From assembly GCF_021654115.1 (NCBI RefSeq), contig NZ_JAIWJF010000007.1, positions 62,001-126,000 on the forward strand: a DNA stretch of 64,000 bases, given 5' to 3'. Below the pieces are notes generated by a model that searched no databases, was not told the DNA's origin, and saw nothing but the letters and a program-made list of their open reading frames with translations. Shown piece by piece: positions 1 to 8,084 of this stretch; within the stretch, counting starts at the first letter, position 1; every line of letters starts with the position of its first letter. The DNA comes from Furfurilactobacillus milii. GTDB taxonomy: Bacteria > Bacillota > Bacilli > Lactobacillales > Lactobacillaceae. The position numbers and the translations under genes were made by a program.

Positions 1-1
1 C

Positions 2-658
2 CCAGAAATCGAACAAGATCCAGAATCCAGTGATTTGCCATTCATCAACCACGCCAATCGGTTGATCAGTGTTGAAGATGTTGAGTATATCGAAGGCTCA
101 CACTATAACGAAACGAAGTATGATCCACTCGGTCATGGTTCTGATGAAGACAAATTGCGTTACCGGGCAATTTCATTAAACCGGACACAGCAAAGTCATG
201 TTTTGCAAATCCGTAACGATGTACCAGAAGCGTTGTCTGCCGTTATGTGGATTTGTATTGGTATTCCTGCCTTTACGCCATATCTGCCATTCTATGCCAA
301 CGCAACGGATACGGACCCTAGTTACAGCAACACATCCATGACTTACAATGTCAAGGATGCTTACTGGATGTACCGGACGGTTTCCATGCTGACAGAAAGT
401 CACTACAGTCACTTTGTCCAAGACGATGTTGACTATCTTAAAGACTGCCATGAAGAGTTACGTCGCTTGATCGACGGGATTGACAAGGAAGCACAGGCTA
501 AGGGCTTGACTGGCGATGCTTTGACAGCCTATCTGACAGAGCAAAACCACCACATCGTTGATGTCATGCGTGACAAGACGATGGCAATCATCGGTCACTT
601 TGTCACTGAAGGACTTAACCGTTCTAAACTGACATTTGATTTTGACATTAACTTGTAG
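2..658 (+). CDS. pepD: C69-family dipeptidase, C-terminal part
   Basis: This is the last 218 residues of a peptidase of family C69 (PepD/PipD type), a cytoplasmic Ntn-hydrolase that cuts dipeptides taken up from protein-rich media. The frame is open from the window edge, so the N-terminal catalytic Cys lies outside. The visible part carries family-typical stretches such as SLNRTQQSHVLQIR and the segment around AVMWICIGIPAFTPY. Full-length members are about 470 residues. The TTG at 35 is an internal codon, not the start. A terminator follows at once, so this is the end of its transcript. Function is from family resemblance. Confidence 0.88.
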   Translation, partial: PEIEQDPESSDLPFINHANRLISVEDVEYIEGSHYNETKYDPLGHGSDEDKLRYRAISLNRTQQSHVLQIRNDVPEALSAVMWICIGIPAFTPYLPFYANATDTDPSYSNTSMTYNVKDAYWMYRTVSMLTESHYSHFVQDDVDYLKDCHEELRRLIDGIDKEAQAKGLTGDALTAYLTEQNHHIVDVMRDKTMAIIGHFVTEGLNRSKLTFDFDINL

Positions 659-675
659 AATTGTGAATTGATTTA

Positions 676-717
676 AAATAACCCACATACTGGCTTTTGC
701 CGGCATGTGGGTTATTT
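676..717 (+). terminator. Intrinsic terminator of the dipeptidase gene
   Basis: A 13-bp stem (AAATAACCCACAT with ATGTGGGTTATTT) starts 18 bases after the stop codon. The A/T-rich ends could make it work in both directions. Confidence 0.85.
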
Positions 718-989
718 CGTTTGAGTCAGTGATCACGTAAAGCAATTATTGTTTATAGGCGACAAAAATTGCGGATATCGATCAAAAAGTGGTCAGTATT
801 ACAAAATTTGTGCATAAATCGCTTATTATTAGTCGAAAATATCCATTTTTCATTTCTAGGTGTCCCTAATTTACTTCCGGATTTCAGTTTGCTATGTTAG
901 TCGCATAGAGGACGTGGAACTGGTCGAACTCTGGTTGATGTTGAAATTTTGATTGCTATGTGATGAAGGTTGCAGGAGGATGCGGAACG

Positions 990-1703
990 ATGGCTGGGGA
1001 GAAGGATATTCATTTTATGAGCGAGGACGAATTAAAGCAACATTGGCGGGAATATGCGAGTGCGCACGAGGATGAGTTCCTAAATCCGATATTTTCAGAT
1101 GTTAGAAAGAAGAAAAACAGGTGGGCAATACTGACCGCCGGTGCGCCAGGATCTGGAAAGTCAGAAGTAATTGATAGTATTTATGGTCCAGTGATGCAGG
1201 ATTTTGTGCACATAGATGCCGACGATTTTAGAAAACTTTTTCCGAAATATAATGGTGCTAATGCGGCTGACTATCAGAAAGGTGCGACGAAGTTAGTTGA
1301 CAGGGCGTTTAGAAGGGCCTTAAATGAAAATCAGTCGTTTATTTTTGAAGGTACATTCAACTCCCAAAGCTCAGCTAGTAATATTAAGCGTGCGTTGAAT
1401 CATGATTAGTCTGTTAGGATAGTCTATACTTACCTTGAACCTGAAATTGATTGGCGGTTTGTTGTTCAACGGGCTATAAAAACAGGTCGCCAAGTTCCCC
1501 AAGCGGCATTTATTAATGGTTTCCTCAATATTCCACAAAATATCGCTCAGATTTTGGATGAATATGGAGATCGAATAGAAATAGAGATGTACTCGGGTTT
1601 GGGGCATCAACAACATATTTATCGCGGCGTGGAAGCTGTGATAGAACACTTGCCAAATGACATTTCGAGAGACAGGCTGGAGGCAATAGTCAATGGAAAC
1701 TAA
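990..1703 (+). pseudogene. Zeta-toxin-family kinase, interrupted by an in-frame stop
   Basis: Zeta toxins phosphorylate UDP-N-acetyl sugars and so block cell-wall synthesis. The reading frame has the Walker A motif GAPGSGKS (about residues 50-57), the acidic motif HIDADDFRKLFP and the FEGTF motif expected of the family. A TAG at 1407-1409 cuts it after about 139 residues. The same frame then continues for about 97 sense codons to 1703 with typical C-terminal sequence (YTYLEPEIDWRFVVQRAIKT), including the distal Arg/Lys residues. The ATG at 990 is chosen because AGGAGGA lies nine bases upstream. The single stop suggests a recent nonsense mutation or a sequencing error. The truncated product should lack activity. 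Confidence 0.85.
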
Positions 1704-1875
1704 AGATCAGAAGTTTATGCGTGAACTAGTTGAAAAGTATCATAACAATTCAGATGAATTTGAAGATAATGCTACTGATGACGAGAAAGAGGCCTACATT
1801 CGGGCCGGTGCAAGAGAGCGTAGCAGAAAAATTTTAGACGTTCTTTATCCAAACAAAAATGAAAAAGAAGCCTAG
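1693..1875 (+). CDS. Small acidic protein, probable partner of the zeta toxin
   Basis: This 60-residue charged protein starts inside the last codons of the zeta frame (11-base overlap) and ends just before a terminator, so the two were co-transcribed. Toxin-first order with a small overlapping partner suggests an antitoxin. I do not recognise its sequence as the classical epsilon antitoxin. It has no membrane segment and no clear DNA-binding motif. Role is inferred from position only. Confidence 0.55.
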   Translation: METKDQKFMRELVEKYHNNSDEFEDNATDDEKEAYIRAGARERSRKILDVLYPNKNEKEA

Positions 1876-1896
1876 TTGTTATTAATGTGGCCCTGC

Positions 1897-1946
1897 AAAA
1901 AAAGAAGGAAACAAGCTGATGATATCAGCCTGTTTCCTTCTTTTTA
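1897..1946. terminator. Bidirectional terminator between the zeta locus and gap
   Basis: A long stem (about 20 bp, AAGAAGGAAACA...TGTTTCCTTCTT around GCTGAT/ATCAGC) has A-run and T-run flanks. It can end the plus-strand zeta unit and the minus-strand gap gene, which stops at 1961. Confidence 0.88.
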
Positions 1947-1960
1947 CTAATGAATGTTAT

Positions 1961-2968
1961 TTATGCTACAGCTTCTTTTTTCAGAATTCGAATCATGTTG
2001 CAGACAAAACCGAATTCGTTGTCGAACCAAGTGTGGGTCTTAACAACTTGGAAGTCTCCATTTTGAGTAACTTCTGTTTGTGTTGGGTCAAAGACGGCAC
2101 CGTGGGTGTCACCGATAATATCGCTAGAAACGATCTCATCTTCGTTCCAACCGAATGCTGGATTGTTTTCTGTGTAGGGCTTGATGGCTGCATTGACTTC
2201 GTCAGCAGTTACCTTTTTGTCCAAAATAGAAACGAGTTCACAGATGGAACCATCAATAACAGCAACCCGCTGTGCGTGACCGTTTAGATGGCCTTCAAGT
2301 TCTGGAATGACCAAGCCAATTGCGCTAGCCGCACCTGTTGAATGAGGAATGGTGTTGGATGATGCGGTCCGATTTGGTCGGAAGTTTTTACCTTTAGGAC
2401 CGTCGAGTAGGTTTTGTGAGCTGGTGAAGGCATGGATTGCAGTAATCGTGCCAACTTCCAAACCGAATTCCTTATTCAAGAAGTAAGCCATTGGTGCTAA
2501 GGCGTTAGTCGTACAGGAACCGACAGACACAATTTGGTCATCGTGGGCAATCAAATCATCGTTAACCCCTTCAACAAGGGTCTTGATAGGGCCGGCCGGT
2601 GCGGAAATGACTACTTTCTTGGCACCTGCGTCTAAATGTGCTTGAGACTTCTCCTTCGATGTATAGAAGCCTGTACATTCAAGGACGATATCGACACCGT
2701 CGTTTGCGACCCACGGAATTTGAGCGGCATTACGTTCAGCGTAAACCCGAATCTTTTTGCCGTTAACAACTAATGAATCATCGGTGGAGCTAACGTCGGC
2801 ATCAAAAATACCAAAGGTTGAATCGTATTTAAGTAGGTAAGCCAGCATTGCGGGACTCGTCAAATCATTAATAGCGACCACGTTTAAATCAGGATCGTTA
2901 AGTGCCAACATCCGCCGGAAGGAGTCCCGACCGATGCGTCCAAAACCGTTAATACCAATATTTGCCAT
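1961..2968 (-). CDS. gap: Glyceraldehyde-3-phosphate dehydrogenase (divergent, stand-alone)
   Basis: This 335-residue protein has the full GAPDH layout: NAD-binding [10 protein letters not shown] at the N-terminus, INDL near residue 35, the catalytic Cys152 in SCTTN, His179 in HAFT, and a STGAA phosphate-site motif. It would oxidise glyceraldehyde-3-phosphate with NAD in glycolysis. Several positions differ from the usual bacterial consensus: [10 protein letters not shown] for ASCTTNxLAP, STGAASAIG for STGAAKAIG, and [10 protein letters not shown] for SWYDNExSY. It stands alone, with no cggR, pgk or tpiA beside it, so it may be a second GAPDH copy rather than the main glycolytic one. A strong AGGAGGT site precedes the ATG. 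Confidence 0.9.
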   Translation of the reverse strand: MANIGINGFGRIGRDSFRRMLALNDPDLNVVAINDLTSPAMLAYLLKYDSTFGIFDADVSSTDDSLVVNGKKIRVYAERNAAQIPWVANDGVDIVLECTGFYTSKEKSQAHLDAGAKKVVISAPAGPIKTLVEGVNDDLIAHDDQIVSVGSCTTNALAPMAYFLNKEFGLEVGTITAIHAFTSSQNLLDGPKGKNFRPNRTASSNTIPHSTGAASAIGLVIPELEGHLNGHAQRVAVIDGSICELVSILDKKVTADEVNAAIKPYTENNPAFGWNEDEIVSSDIIGDTHGAVFDPTQTEVTQNGDFQVVKTHTWFDNEFGFVCNMIRILKKEAVA

Positions 2969-3371
2969 AAGTGTAACCTCCTAAGCTAAGCACATGTTAG
3001 TAAATCTTTTTCACTACGACGCAAGGGTACCAAATTTTCAGCAATTACGCAGTTTTTTGTACTTTAGGCGTGTTTGCCCAGATTGGCGTTCGGCAACAAA
3101 TTTGTTAGTTTGATTTCATTACAGTATTTATATTAGGGCCATGGCACTCAGCAGTGCGTAATTAGGATTAAATACAATGAATGCTTGCGGTTAACTTTGT
3201 GTGAGCCGAAGCACGTCAAAAATTGCGGTGCAAACCTTTATGCGAAAGTAATGGTAAACGGTATAATTAGAGCAGACATTGGCTGTTACGAATTTCCACT
3301 ACGTAGCGGTCGCACATGCACGTTTGGATTTGTTATTTTAAATTATGTAGTTTTATCAATGAGGTGAAAAA
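2969..3371. other. Intergenic region between divergent genes
   Basis: This 403-base gap separates the start of gap (minus) from the start of the next plus-strand gene. A TATAAT at 3262-3267 is a candidate -10 box for the plus-strand gene, without a convincing -35. I see no repeat or RNA structure. A 60-codon open frame at 3185-3367 has no ribosome binding site and looks accidental. Confidence 0.4.
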
Positions 3372-3707
3372 ATGAGTCAAGAAATACCAGAAAACATGCA
3401 TGAAGTCGTTTTAAAAGTGCAGGAATTAAACGAAACACGTCATGGCGCGGATGTTGTGACTGAAGAGGAAGTTATGAAAGACGCTGTTCATGACACGTTG
3501 CAGTACTGGGCCGACTATTTGCTTGATGGGCACTACGATGACGTGCTCTGGGATGGTGAAGATCTTGTAATTGAAGACATTATGGGCAAACGGGTTGGCC
3601 GTGTGAAGCCGATGAGTGCCACGTTTGCCAATGATTATCGGCAAAGTCCAGAAGGCACTTTATTCCGTTTGGAAAACGAAGCCAACAAAATTATTGCGCA
3701 GCGGTAA
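3372..3707 (+). CDS. Hypothetical acidic cytoplasmic protein
   Basis: A 111-residue protein that I do not recognise. It starts at an ATG preceded by GAGGTG, has no signal peptide or membrane segment and is rich in Asp and Glu, with an aromatic-acidic centre (LQYWADYLLDGHYDDVLWDGEDL). It is followed 72 bases later by pepN and may share no transcript with it, because a TATAAT lies between them at 3743-3748. No function can be assigned. Confidence 0.7.
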   Translation: MSQEIPENMHEVVLKVQELNETRHGADVVTEEEVMKDAVHDTLQYWADYLLDGHYDDVLWDGEDLVIEDIMGKRVGRVKPMSATFANDYRQSPEGTLFRLENEANKIIAQR

Positions 3708-3779
3708 TCCTAGTTGAACCACAAAAGATAAATGGAATGGCGTATAATTAGAGTATTCTAATGTAATCGAGGGGAAATT

Positions 3780-6314
3780 ATGGCCGAAATAACACGACTT
3801 TATCAGAAATTCCAACCAAGTCACTACAACTTATTTATTGATGTTGAACGTGATACAAAGAAAATTAGTGGGACATCTACCATTACTGGGGATGCCAAGA
3901 CCACGGACATTCAGGTTAATCAAAAGGGCATGACCATTGCCAGCGTTAAAGCTGATGGTCAGGACGTTCCGTTTACAACGGATGACGATGCTGAAGTGAT
4001 CAACATCACTTTACCTAAGACTGGTGAAGCGACGGTGGCAATCGAGTACTCGGCACCACTAACTGACAGCATGATGGGCATTTACCCCTCATACTACGAG
4101 TTAAATGGTGAAAAGAAGCAAATCATCGGGACTCAGTTTGAAACAACGTTTGCTCGTCAGGCTTTTCCATCTGTCGATGAACCAGAAGCCAAGGCTACCT
4201 TTGACTTAGCATTGAAGTTTGACGAACAACCTGGTGAAACAGTGTTGGCCAACATGCCAGAAGTGCGCACTGAAAATGGTGTGCACTACTTCGATACAAC
4301 AGTACGGATGTCGACGTATCTGATTGCCTTTGCCTTTGGTGATTTACAAAGCAAGCAGACAACCACGAAAAGTGGCGTGAAGGTTGGCGTGTTCGCAACC
4401 AAGGCCCACAAAGCTAACGAACTGGACTTTGCCTTGGACATCGCCAAACGCTCGATTGAATTCTATGAAGACTTCTATCAAACGCCATATCCACTACCAC
4501 ATTCATGGCAATTGGCACTGCCTGATTTCTCAGCTGGTGCGATGGAAAACTGGGGCTTAGTTACGTACCGTGAAGCTTACCTAGTATTGGATCCAGATAA
4601 CACCTCACTACGGATGAAACAACTCGTTGCAACGGTTATCGCGCATGAACTAGCTCACCAATGGTTCGGTGATCTCGTAACCATGAAGTGGTGGGATGAT
4701 CTCTGGTTGAACGAAAGTTTTGCCAACATGATGGAATACGTGGCCGTTGATGCCTTGGAGCCAGATTGGCACGTTTGGGAATTGTTCCAAACATCTGATG
4801 TTCCTGGTGCGTTGAACCGTGATGCAACGGACGGGGTTCAGCCTGTTCACGTACAGGTTAACAACCCAGCCGAAATTGACTCATTATTTGATGCAGATAT
4901 CGTTTACGCCAAGGGTGCGCGGATGTTGGTTATGGTGCGTGCATTGCTCGGTGACGACAAGTTACGTGCTGGCTTAAAAGCTTACTTCGCTGCACATCAT
5001 TACAGCAATGCTACTGGTGCTGACTTATGGGCAGCCTTGGGTGAAGCTTCTGGCATGGATGTTGGTGCAATCATGAACTCATGGTTGGAACAGCCAGGTT
5101 ACCCAGTCGTTAACGCCGCTGTGGTTGACGGCAAACTGACGTTGTCACAAAAACAATTCTTTGTTGGTGACGGCAAGGATGCCGGCCGTGAATGGCAGAT
5201 TCCGTTGAACGGTAACTTCAAGGAAACACCAACCATCATGAAAGAAAAGCAGATTGTCTTAGGCGATTACGATGCTTTACGTCAATCAAATGGCAAACCA
5301 TTCCGTTTGAATGTCGGCAACAACTCCCACTTCGTTGTGGAATATGATGACACCTTGATGCAGGATATTTTAGCTCATAAAGATGAGTTAGACAGTATTG
5401 ATGAGTTGCAATTATTGCAAGACATGCGGATGCTGGCTGATGGTCGGCAACTGTCATATGCAGCAATCGTGCCATTGTTGACACAATTTGCCGACAGCAA
5501 ATCAACAATCGTCAATACTGCTTTATACACGGTTGCAGGCAACTTGCGCAAATTTACGCTACCTGACACACCGGAAGAAACGCAATTGCGTCAATTGTAT
5601 GGCAAACTGAGTGCAAAGCAGGTTGCTCGTTTGGGTTGGAAAGCCAAGGCTGGTGAGTCCAATGATGACCAGATGACACGGCCAATCGTTTTGGGCGCCT
5701 CAATGTTTGCCAAGAATGCCGATTCAATTGCGGCCGCTCATGACTTATACCAAGCCAATGCGGATAAGTTGGAAACGTTGAACGCAACTTTACGTCCGTA
5801 CATTTTGATCAATGAAATGCGTGAGTTTGGTAGTGAGGAACTCTTCAACAAGTTCTTGACGGCTTATCAGAAGACTTCTGATGCCAGCTACAAGACATCT
5901 TTGCTGGAAGGAATCACGGCAACCAAGGATGCTGCTTTGGTGAAGAAGACCATTGCACAGTTTGAAAATGCTGATGTCATTAAGCCACAAGATCTTCGCG
6001 GTTGGTACTATGAACTATTGCTGAACAAAGATGGTCAGCAAGCCGCATGGGACTGGATTCGTGACGAATGGTCATGGCTTGAAAAGACTGTTGGCGGTGA
6101 TATGGAATTTGCAACATTTATCACACGGACTGCTGATGTCTTCAAGACACCAGAACGCTTAGCTGAATTCAAAGCCTTCTTTGAACCAAAACTCAACACA
6201 CCTGGCTTAACTCGTGAGATCCAAATGGATACTAAGGTTATCGAAAGTCGGGTTGCACTGATTGAAGCTGAACAAGCCAAAGTTAATGCTGCTGTTGCGG
6301 AAGCTGCAAAATAA
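3780..6314 (+). CDS. pepN: Aminopeptidase N (M1 family zinc metallopeptidase)
   Basis: PepN removes N-terminal residues from peptides in the cytoplasm and is a main peptidase of lactic acid bacteria. The 844-residue product matches the usual lactobacillus length. The exopeptidase motif GAMEN is near residue 253, and the zinc site HELAHQ near 289 is followed by NESFAN near 312, which supplies the third ligand. No signal peptide is present. GAGGGG precedes the ATG, and a TATAAT lies at 3743-3748. It ends at its own terminator and is monocistronic. Confidence 0.97.
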   Translation: MAEITRLYQKFQPSHYNLFIDVERDTKKISGTSTITGDAKTTDIQVNQKGMTIASVKADGQDVPFTTDDDAEVINITLPKTGEATVAIEYSAPLTDSMMGIYPSYYELNGEKKQIIGTQFETTFARQAFPSVDEPEAKATFDLALKFDEQPGETVLANMPEVRTENGVHYFDTTVRMSTYLIAFAFGDLQSKQTTTKSGVKVGVFATKAHKANELDFALDIAKRSIEFYEDFYQTPYPLPHSWQLALPDFSAGAMENWGLVTYREAYLVLDPDNTSLRMKQLVATVIAHELAHQWFGDLVTMKWWDDLWLNESFANMMEYVAVDALEPDWHVWELFQTSDVPGALNRDATDGVQPVHVQVNNPAEIDSLFDADIVYAKGARMLVMVRALLGDDKLRAGLKAYFAAHHYSNATGADLWAALGEASGMDVGAIMNSWLEQPGYPVVNAAVVDGKLTLSQKQFFVGDGKDAGREWQIPLNGNFKETPTIMKEKQIVLGDYDALRQSNGKPFRLNVGNNSHFVVEYDDTLMQDILAHKDELDSIDELQLLQDMRMLADGRQLSYAAIVPLLTQFADSKSTIVNTALYTVAGNLRKFTLPDTPEETQLRQLYGKLSAKQVARLGWKAKAGESNDDQMTRPIVLGASMFAKNADSIAAAHDLYQANADKLETLNATLRPYILINEMREFGSEELFNKFLTAYQKTSDASYKTSLLEGITATKDAALVKKTIAQFENADVIKPQDLRGWYYELLLNKDGQQAAWDWIRDEWSWLEKTVGGDMEFATFITRTADVFKTPERLAEFKAFFEPKLNTPGLTREIQMDTKVIESRVALIEAEQAKVNAAVAEAAK

Positions 6315-6335
6315 ATTTATATAAGAGCCGAGACT

Positions 6336-6372
6336 AAGATATCCAATGGACAATACATTGGATATCTTTTTG
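6336..6372 (+). terminator. pepN terminator
   Basis: A perfect 13-bp stem (AAGATATCCAATG with CATTGGATATCTT), a 7-base loop and a T-rich tail, 22 bases after the stop. Confidence 0.9.
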
Positions 6373-6407
6373 CTTCAAAGATATTTTAAAAGCCTAATTA
6401 AAGTTTC

Positions 6408-6436
6408 TTTATAGACTTTTAATGATGCGATATAAT
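6408..6436 (+). promoter_or_regulatory. Promoter of the Phd/RelE-type pair
   Basis: TTTATA at 6408 and TATAAT at 6431 are spaced by 17 bases, directly ahead of the antitoxin ribosome binding site AAGGAGG (6448-6454). Confidence 0.6.
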
Positions 6437-6463
6437 AAACTAAAGAAAAGGAGGATGGCTACT

Positions 6464-6772
6464 ATGAAAATTTTGGATGTTCCAACCGTCAGCACGACTG
6501 ATGTTAAAAAAAGTCCAGCTAAAATTGCCAAAATGGCCGCCGATCTCAATACAGGCGTATACGTGTTAAATCGAGGTAAAGCTGTTAGTGTGACCTTAAC
6601 TCCGAAACAGTATCAACAATTAGTTGAAGCACAAGAAAGGCTTTTAGATATTGAAGCTGAGGAAAAGGCACGAGAAGCAATTAACAATGATGATGGAACT
6701 AGAATTTCGGCCGATAAAGTATCCAAAAATAGTATTCCCAATCAACTAGATCCAGATGATGGTTGGGAGTAA
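6464..6772 (+). CDS. Type II antitoxin, Phd/YefM-like
   Basis: This 102-residue protein has the organisation of a Phd/RelB-type antitoxin. The N-terminal half (PTVSTTDVKKSPAKIAKMA, then GVYVLNRGKAVSVTLTPKQYQQLVE) resembles the Phd/YefM DNA-binding fold, followed by an acidic, probably disordered tail that would wrap the toxin. The second ATG (6464) is chosen because AAGGAGG lies nine bases before it; the earlier in-frame ATG overlaps that site. It probably represses its own promoter. The toxin gene begins two bases after its stop. Confidence 0.82.
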   Translation: MKILDVPTVSTTDVKKSPAKIAKMAADLNTGVYVLNRGKAVSVTLTPKQYQQLVEAQERLLDIEAEEKAREAINNDDGTRISADKVSKNSIPNQLDPDDGWE

Positions 6773-6774
6773 TA

Positions 6775-7092
6775 ATGGCAAATAAATTTAGTGTTCGTTA
6801 TCTGAAGGATGCTGCACGGGATTATCAAAAGCTTGACGGCTCACAAAAGGTTTTTGTTGATAAAGCAATCTCCAGAATTCAAATTTTAGGACTTAACTGT
6901 GGTCAACCATTGCTAGGGGATCTCATAGGATATCGCAAATTGAAAAATCGTAAGATGGGCCTGCGAATCGTGTTTGGTCAAGAGAAGGATACGATTGCAA
7001 TCATTGATATCGTTGCAATCGGTCGGCGGCAGGATGACATTGTTTATCACAATGCGGTTAATCGAATCAAAAAAGATAATCACAAAATATAG
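6775..7092 (+). CDS. Type II toxin, RelE/ParE superfamily
   Basis: A 105-residue basic protein of the RelE/ParE fold, with a helical N-terminal half (YLKDAARDYQKLDGSQKVFVDKAI) and a beta core ending in a family-typical segment (GLRIVFGQEKDTIAIIDIVAIGRRQDDIVYH). RelE members cut mRNA on the ribosome; ParE members poison gyrase. The Arg and His near the C-terminus favour the RelE/YoeB side, but I cannot decide. It is two bases downstream of the antitoxin and followed by a terminator, so this is a complete two-gene module. Confidence 0.82.
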   Translation: MANKFSVRYLKDAARDYQKLDGSQKVFVDKAISRIQILGLNCGQPLLGDLIGYRKLKNRKMGLRIVFGQEKDTIAIIDIVAIGRRQDDIVYHNAVNRIKKDNHKI

Positions 7093-7102
7093 TTTTTGAA
7101 TT

Positions 7103-7142
7103 AAAATGCTGCTCAGAGTCACATAACTCTGGGCAGCATTTT
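7103..7142. terminator. Bidirectional terminator
   Basis: A 17-bp stem (AAAATGCTGC then TCAGAGT, pairing with ACTCTGG then GCAGCATTTT) sits between the plus-strand toxin and the minus-strand gene ending at 7145 and can serve both. Confidence 0.88.
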
Positions 7143-7144
7143 CT

Positions 7145-7396
7145 TTATTCAGTCTCACGTTGATCGTATGCACGTTTGGATTTATAACCAGCTTTGAACA
7201 CTGTTTTCATGGTGGCGATGTGGGCTTCTTTGGTTGCTTCCGATTTAACATCGAAAATGTAGCGCGCCCATTCACGTTGGTACCCCGGGGTCAGCTTTCT
7301 AAAGAAGGTTTGCATCTCACGGTCATTAGCCAACAAATTTGCTACTTCAGGAACGTTCGTTTCAAAATCATCTAGCGTTTTATTCTTTTCTGCCAT
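7145..7396 (-). CDS. YdeI/OmpD-associated-like small protein
   Basis: This 83-residue protein resembles the C-terminal helical domain of the YdeI/OmpD-associated (OmdA) family: LTPGYQREWARYIFDVKSE followed by a basic helix and KAGYKSK. Members are small and poorly understood; some are linked to resistance to bacteriocins and peptides. It is the last gene of a three-gene minus-strand unit, three bases after the NAD(P)HX epimerase gene, with GAAAGGAAG before its ATG. Confidence 0.55.
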   Translation of the reverse strand: MAEKNKTLDDFETNVPEVANLLANDREMQTFFRKLTPGYQREWARYIFDVKSEATKEAHIATMKTVFKAGYKSKRAYDQRETE

Positions 7397-7399
7397 GAT

Positions 7400-8056
7400 T
7401 CAAGACTTCCTTTCAGCCAGTGTTGCTGGATCGTAAATACCAATATCGGCAACTGTCACAATGCCGCCAAAACGACGACCGTTATCAGTTGCCAAACCAA
7501 GTTTGTTATAACTCATCGTCACTGTCTCTGTTGCCTCAATGACGGTGCCCATTACCTGGCCGTTGTTTGTACCGAGGCCAGTGGGCATGTCAACCGCCAT
7601 CACATTAGCCTTGGCGGCGTTAATGGCGTCGACCACGTCGGCAAACTTACCAGTAACGTTACGTGATAGCCCGACGCCAAAGATAGCATCCACGATTGTT
7701 GTGTAATTCGCCATGTCAGGTTGATCGGTGACAACGGAAATGTTGTAGTGATCGGTAATGGCCAGTTGTTGTTGCGTCTGTTCAGAAGCATGGTCTCGAT
7801 TACCGAGCAACCAAATCGTTACTGGGATGTGATTTAGGTGCAGCAATCTGGCAACGGCTACGCCATCACCGCCGTTGTTACCGGTGCCCGCAACCACTAA
7901 CACACTTTTTAGATCAAAACTGGTGCTGGTTACGATTTGATGGGCGACAGCAAGCGCCGCCCGTTCCATCAGAACCATTGAAGGGACACCAATTTGATTC
8001 ATCGTGTATGCGTCAAATGCCTGTGATTGTGCTGCCGTAATGTACGTTGTTGCCAT
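7400..8056 (-). CDS. nnrE: NAD(P)H-hydrate epimerase (YjeF N-domain)
   Basis: This enzyme interconverts the R and S forms of damaged hydrated NAD(P)H so that a dehydratase can repair it. The 218-residue product carries the family core: VVAGTGNNGGDGVAVARLL, the Asp in DAIFGVGL, and VDMPTGL in place of the common DxPSGL. The start MATTYITAAQ at 8056 is chosen over an upstream start at 8155 because AGGAAG precedes it and it avoids overlap with the previous gene. The dehydratase half (NnrD) is not fused or nearby. It lies 28 bases after the FAD-protein gene, probably in one operon. Confidence 0.88.
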   Translation of the reverse strand: MATTYITAAQSQAFDAYTMNQIGVPSMVLMERAALAVAHQIVTSTSFDLKSVLVVAGTGNNGGDGVAVARLLHLNHIPVTIWLLGNRDHASEQTQQQLAITDHYNISVVTDQPDMANYTTIVDAIFGVGLSRNVTGKFADVVDAINAAKANVMAVDMPTGLGTNNGQVMGTVIEATETVTMSYNKLGLATDNGRRFGGIVTVADIGIYDPATLAERKS

Positions 8057-8084
8057 AATGGGATACGCTTCCTTAATCAAAGAA

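Noticed and set aside
3185-3367. A 60-codon frame upstream of the 3372 gene.
   Set aside because: No ribosome site, it overlaps a likely promoter, and the product is Cys-rich without any pattern.
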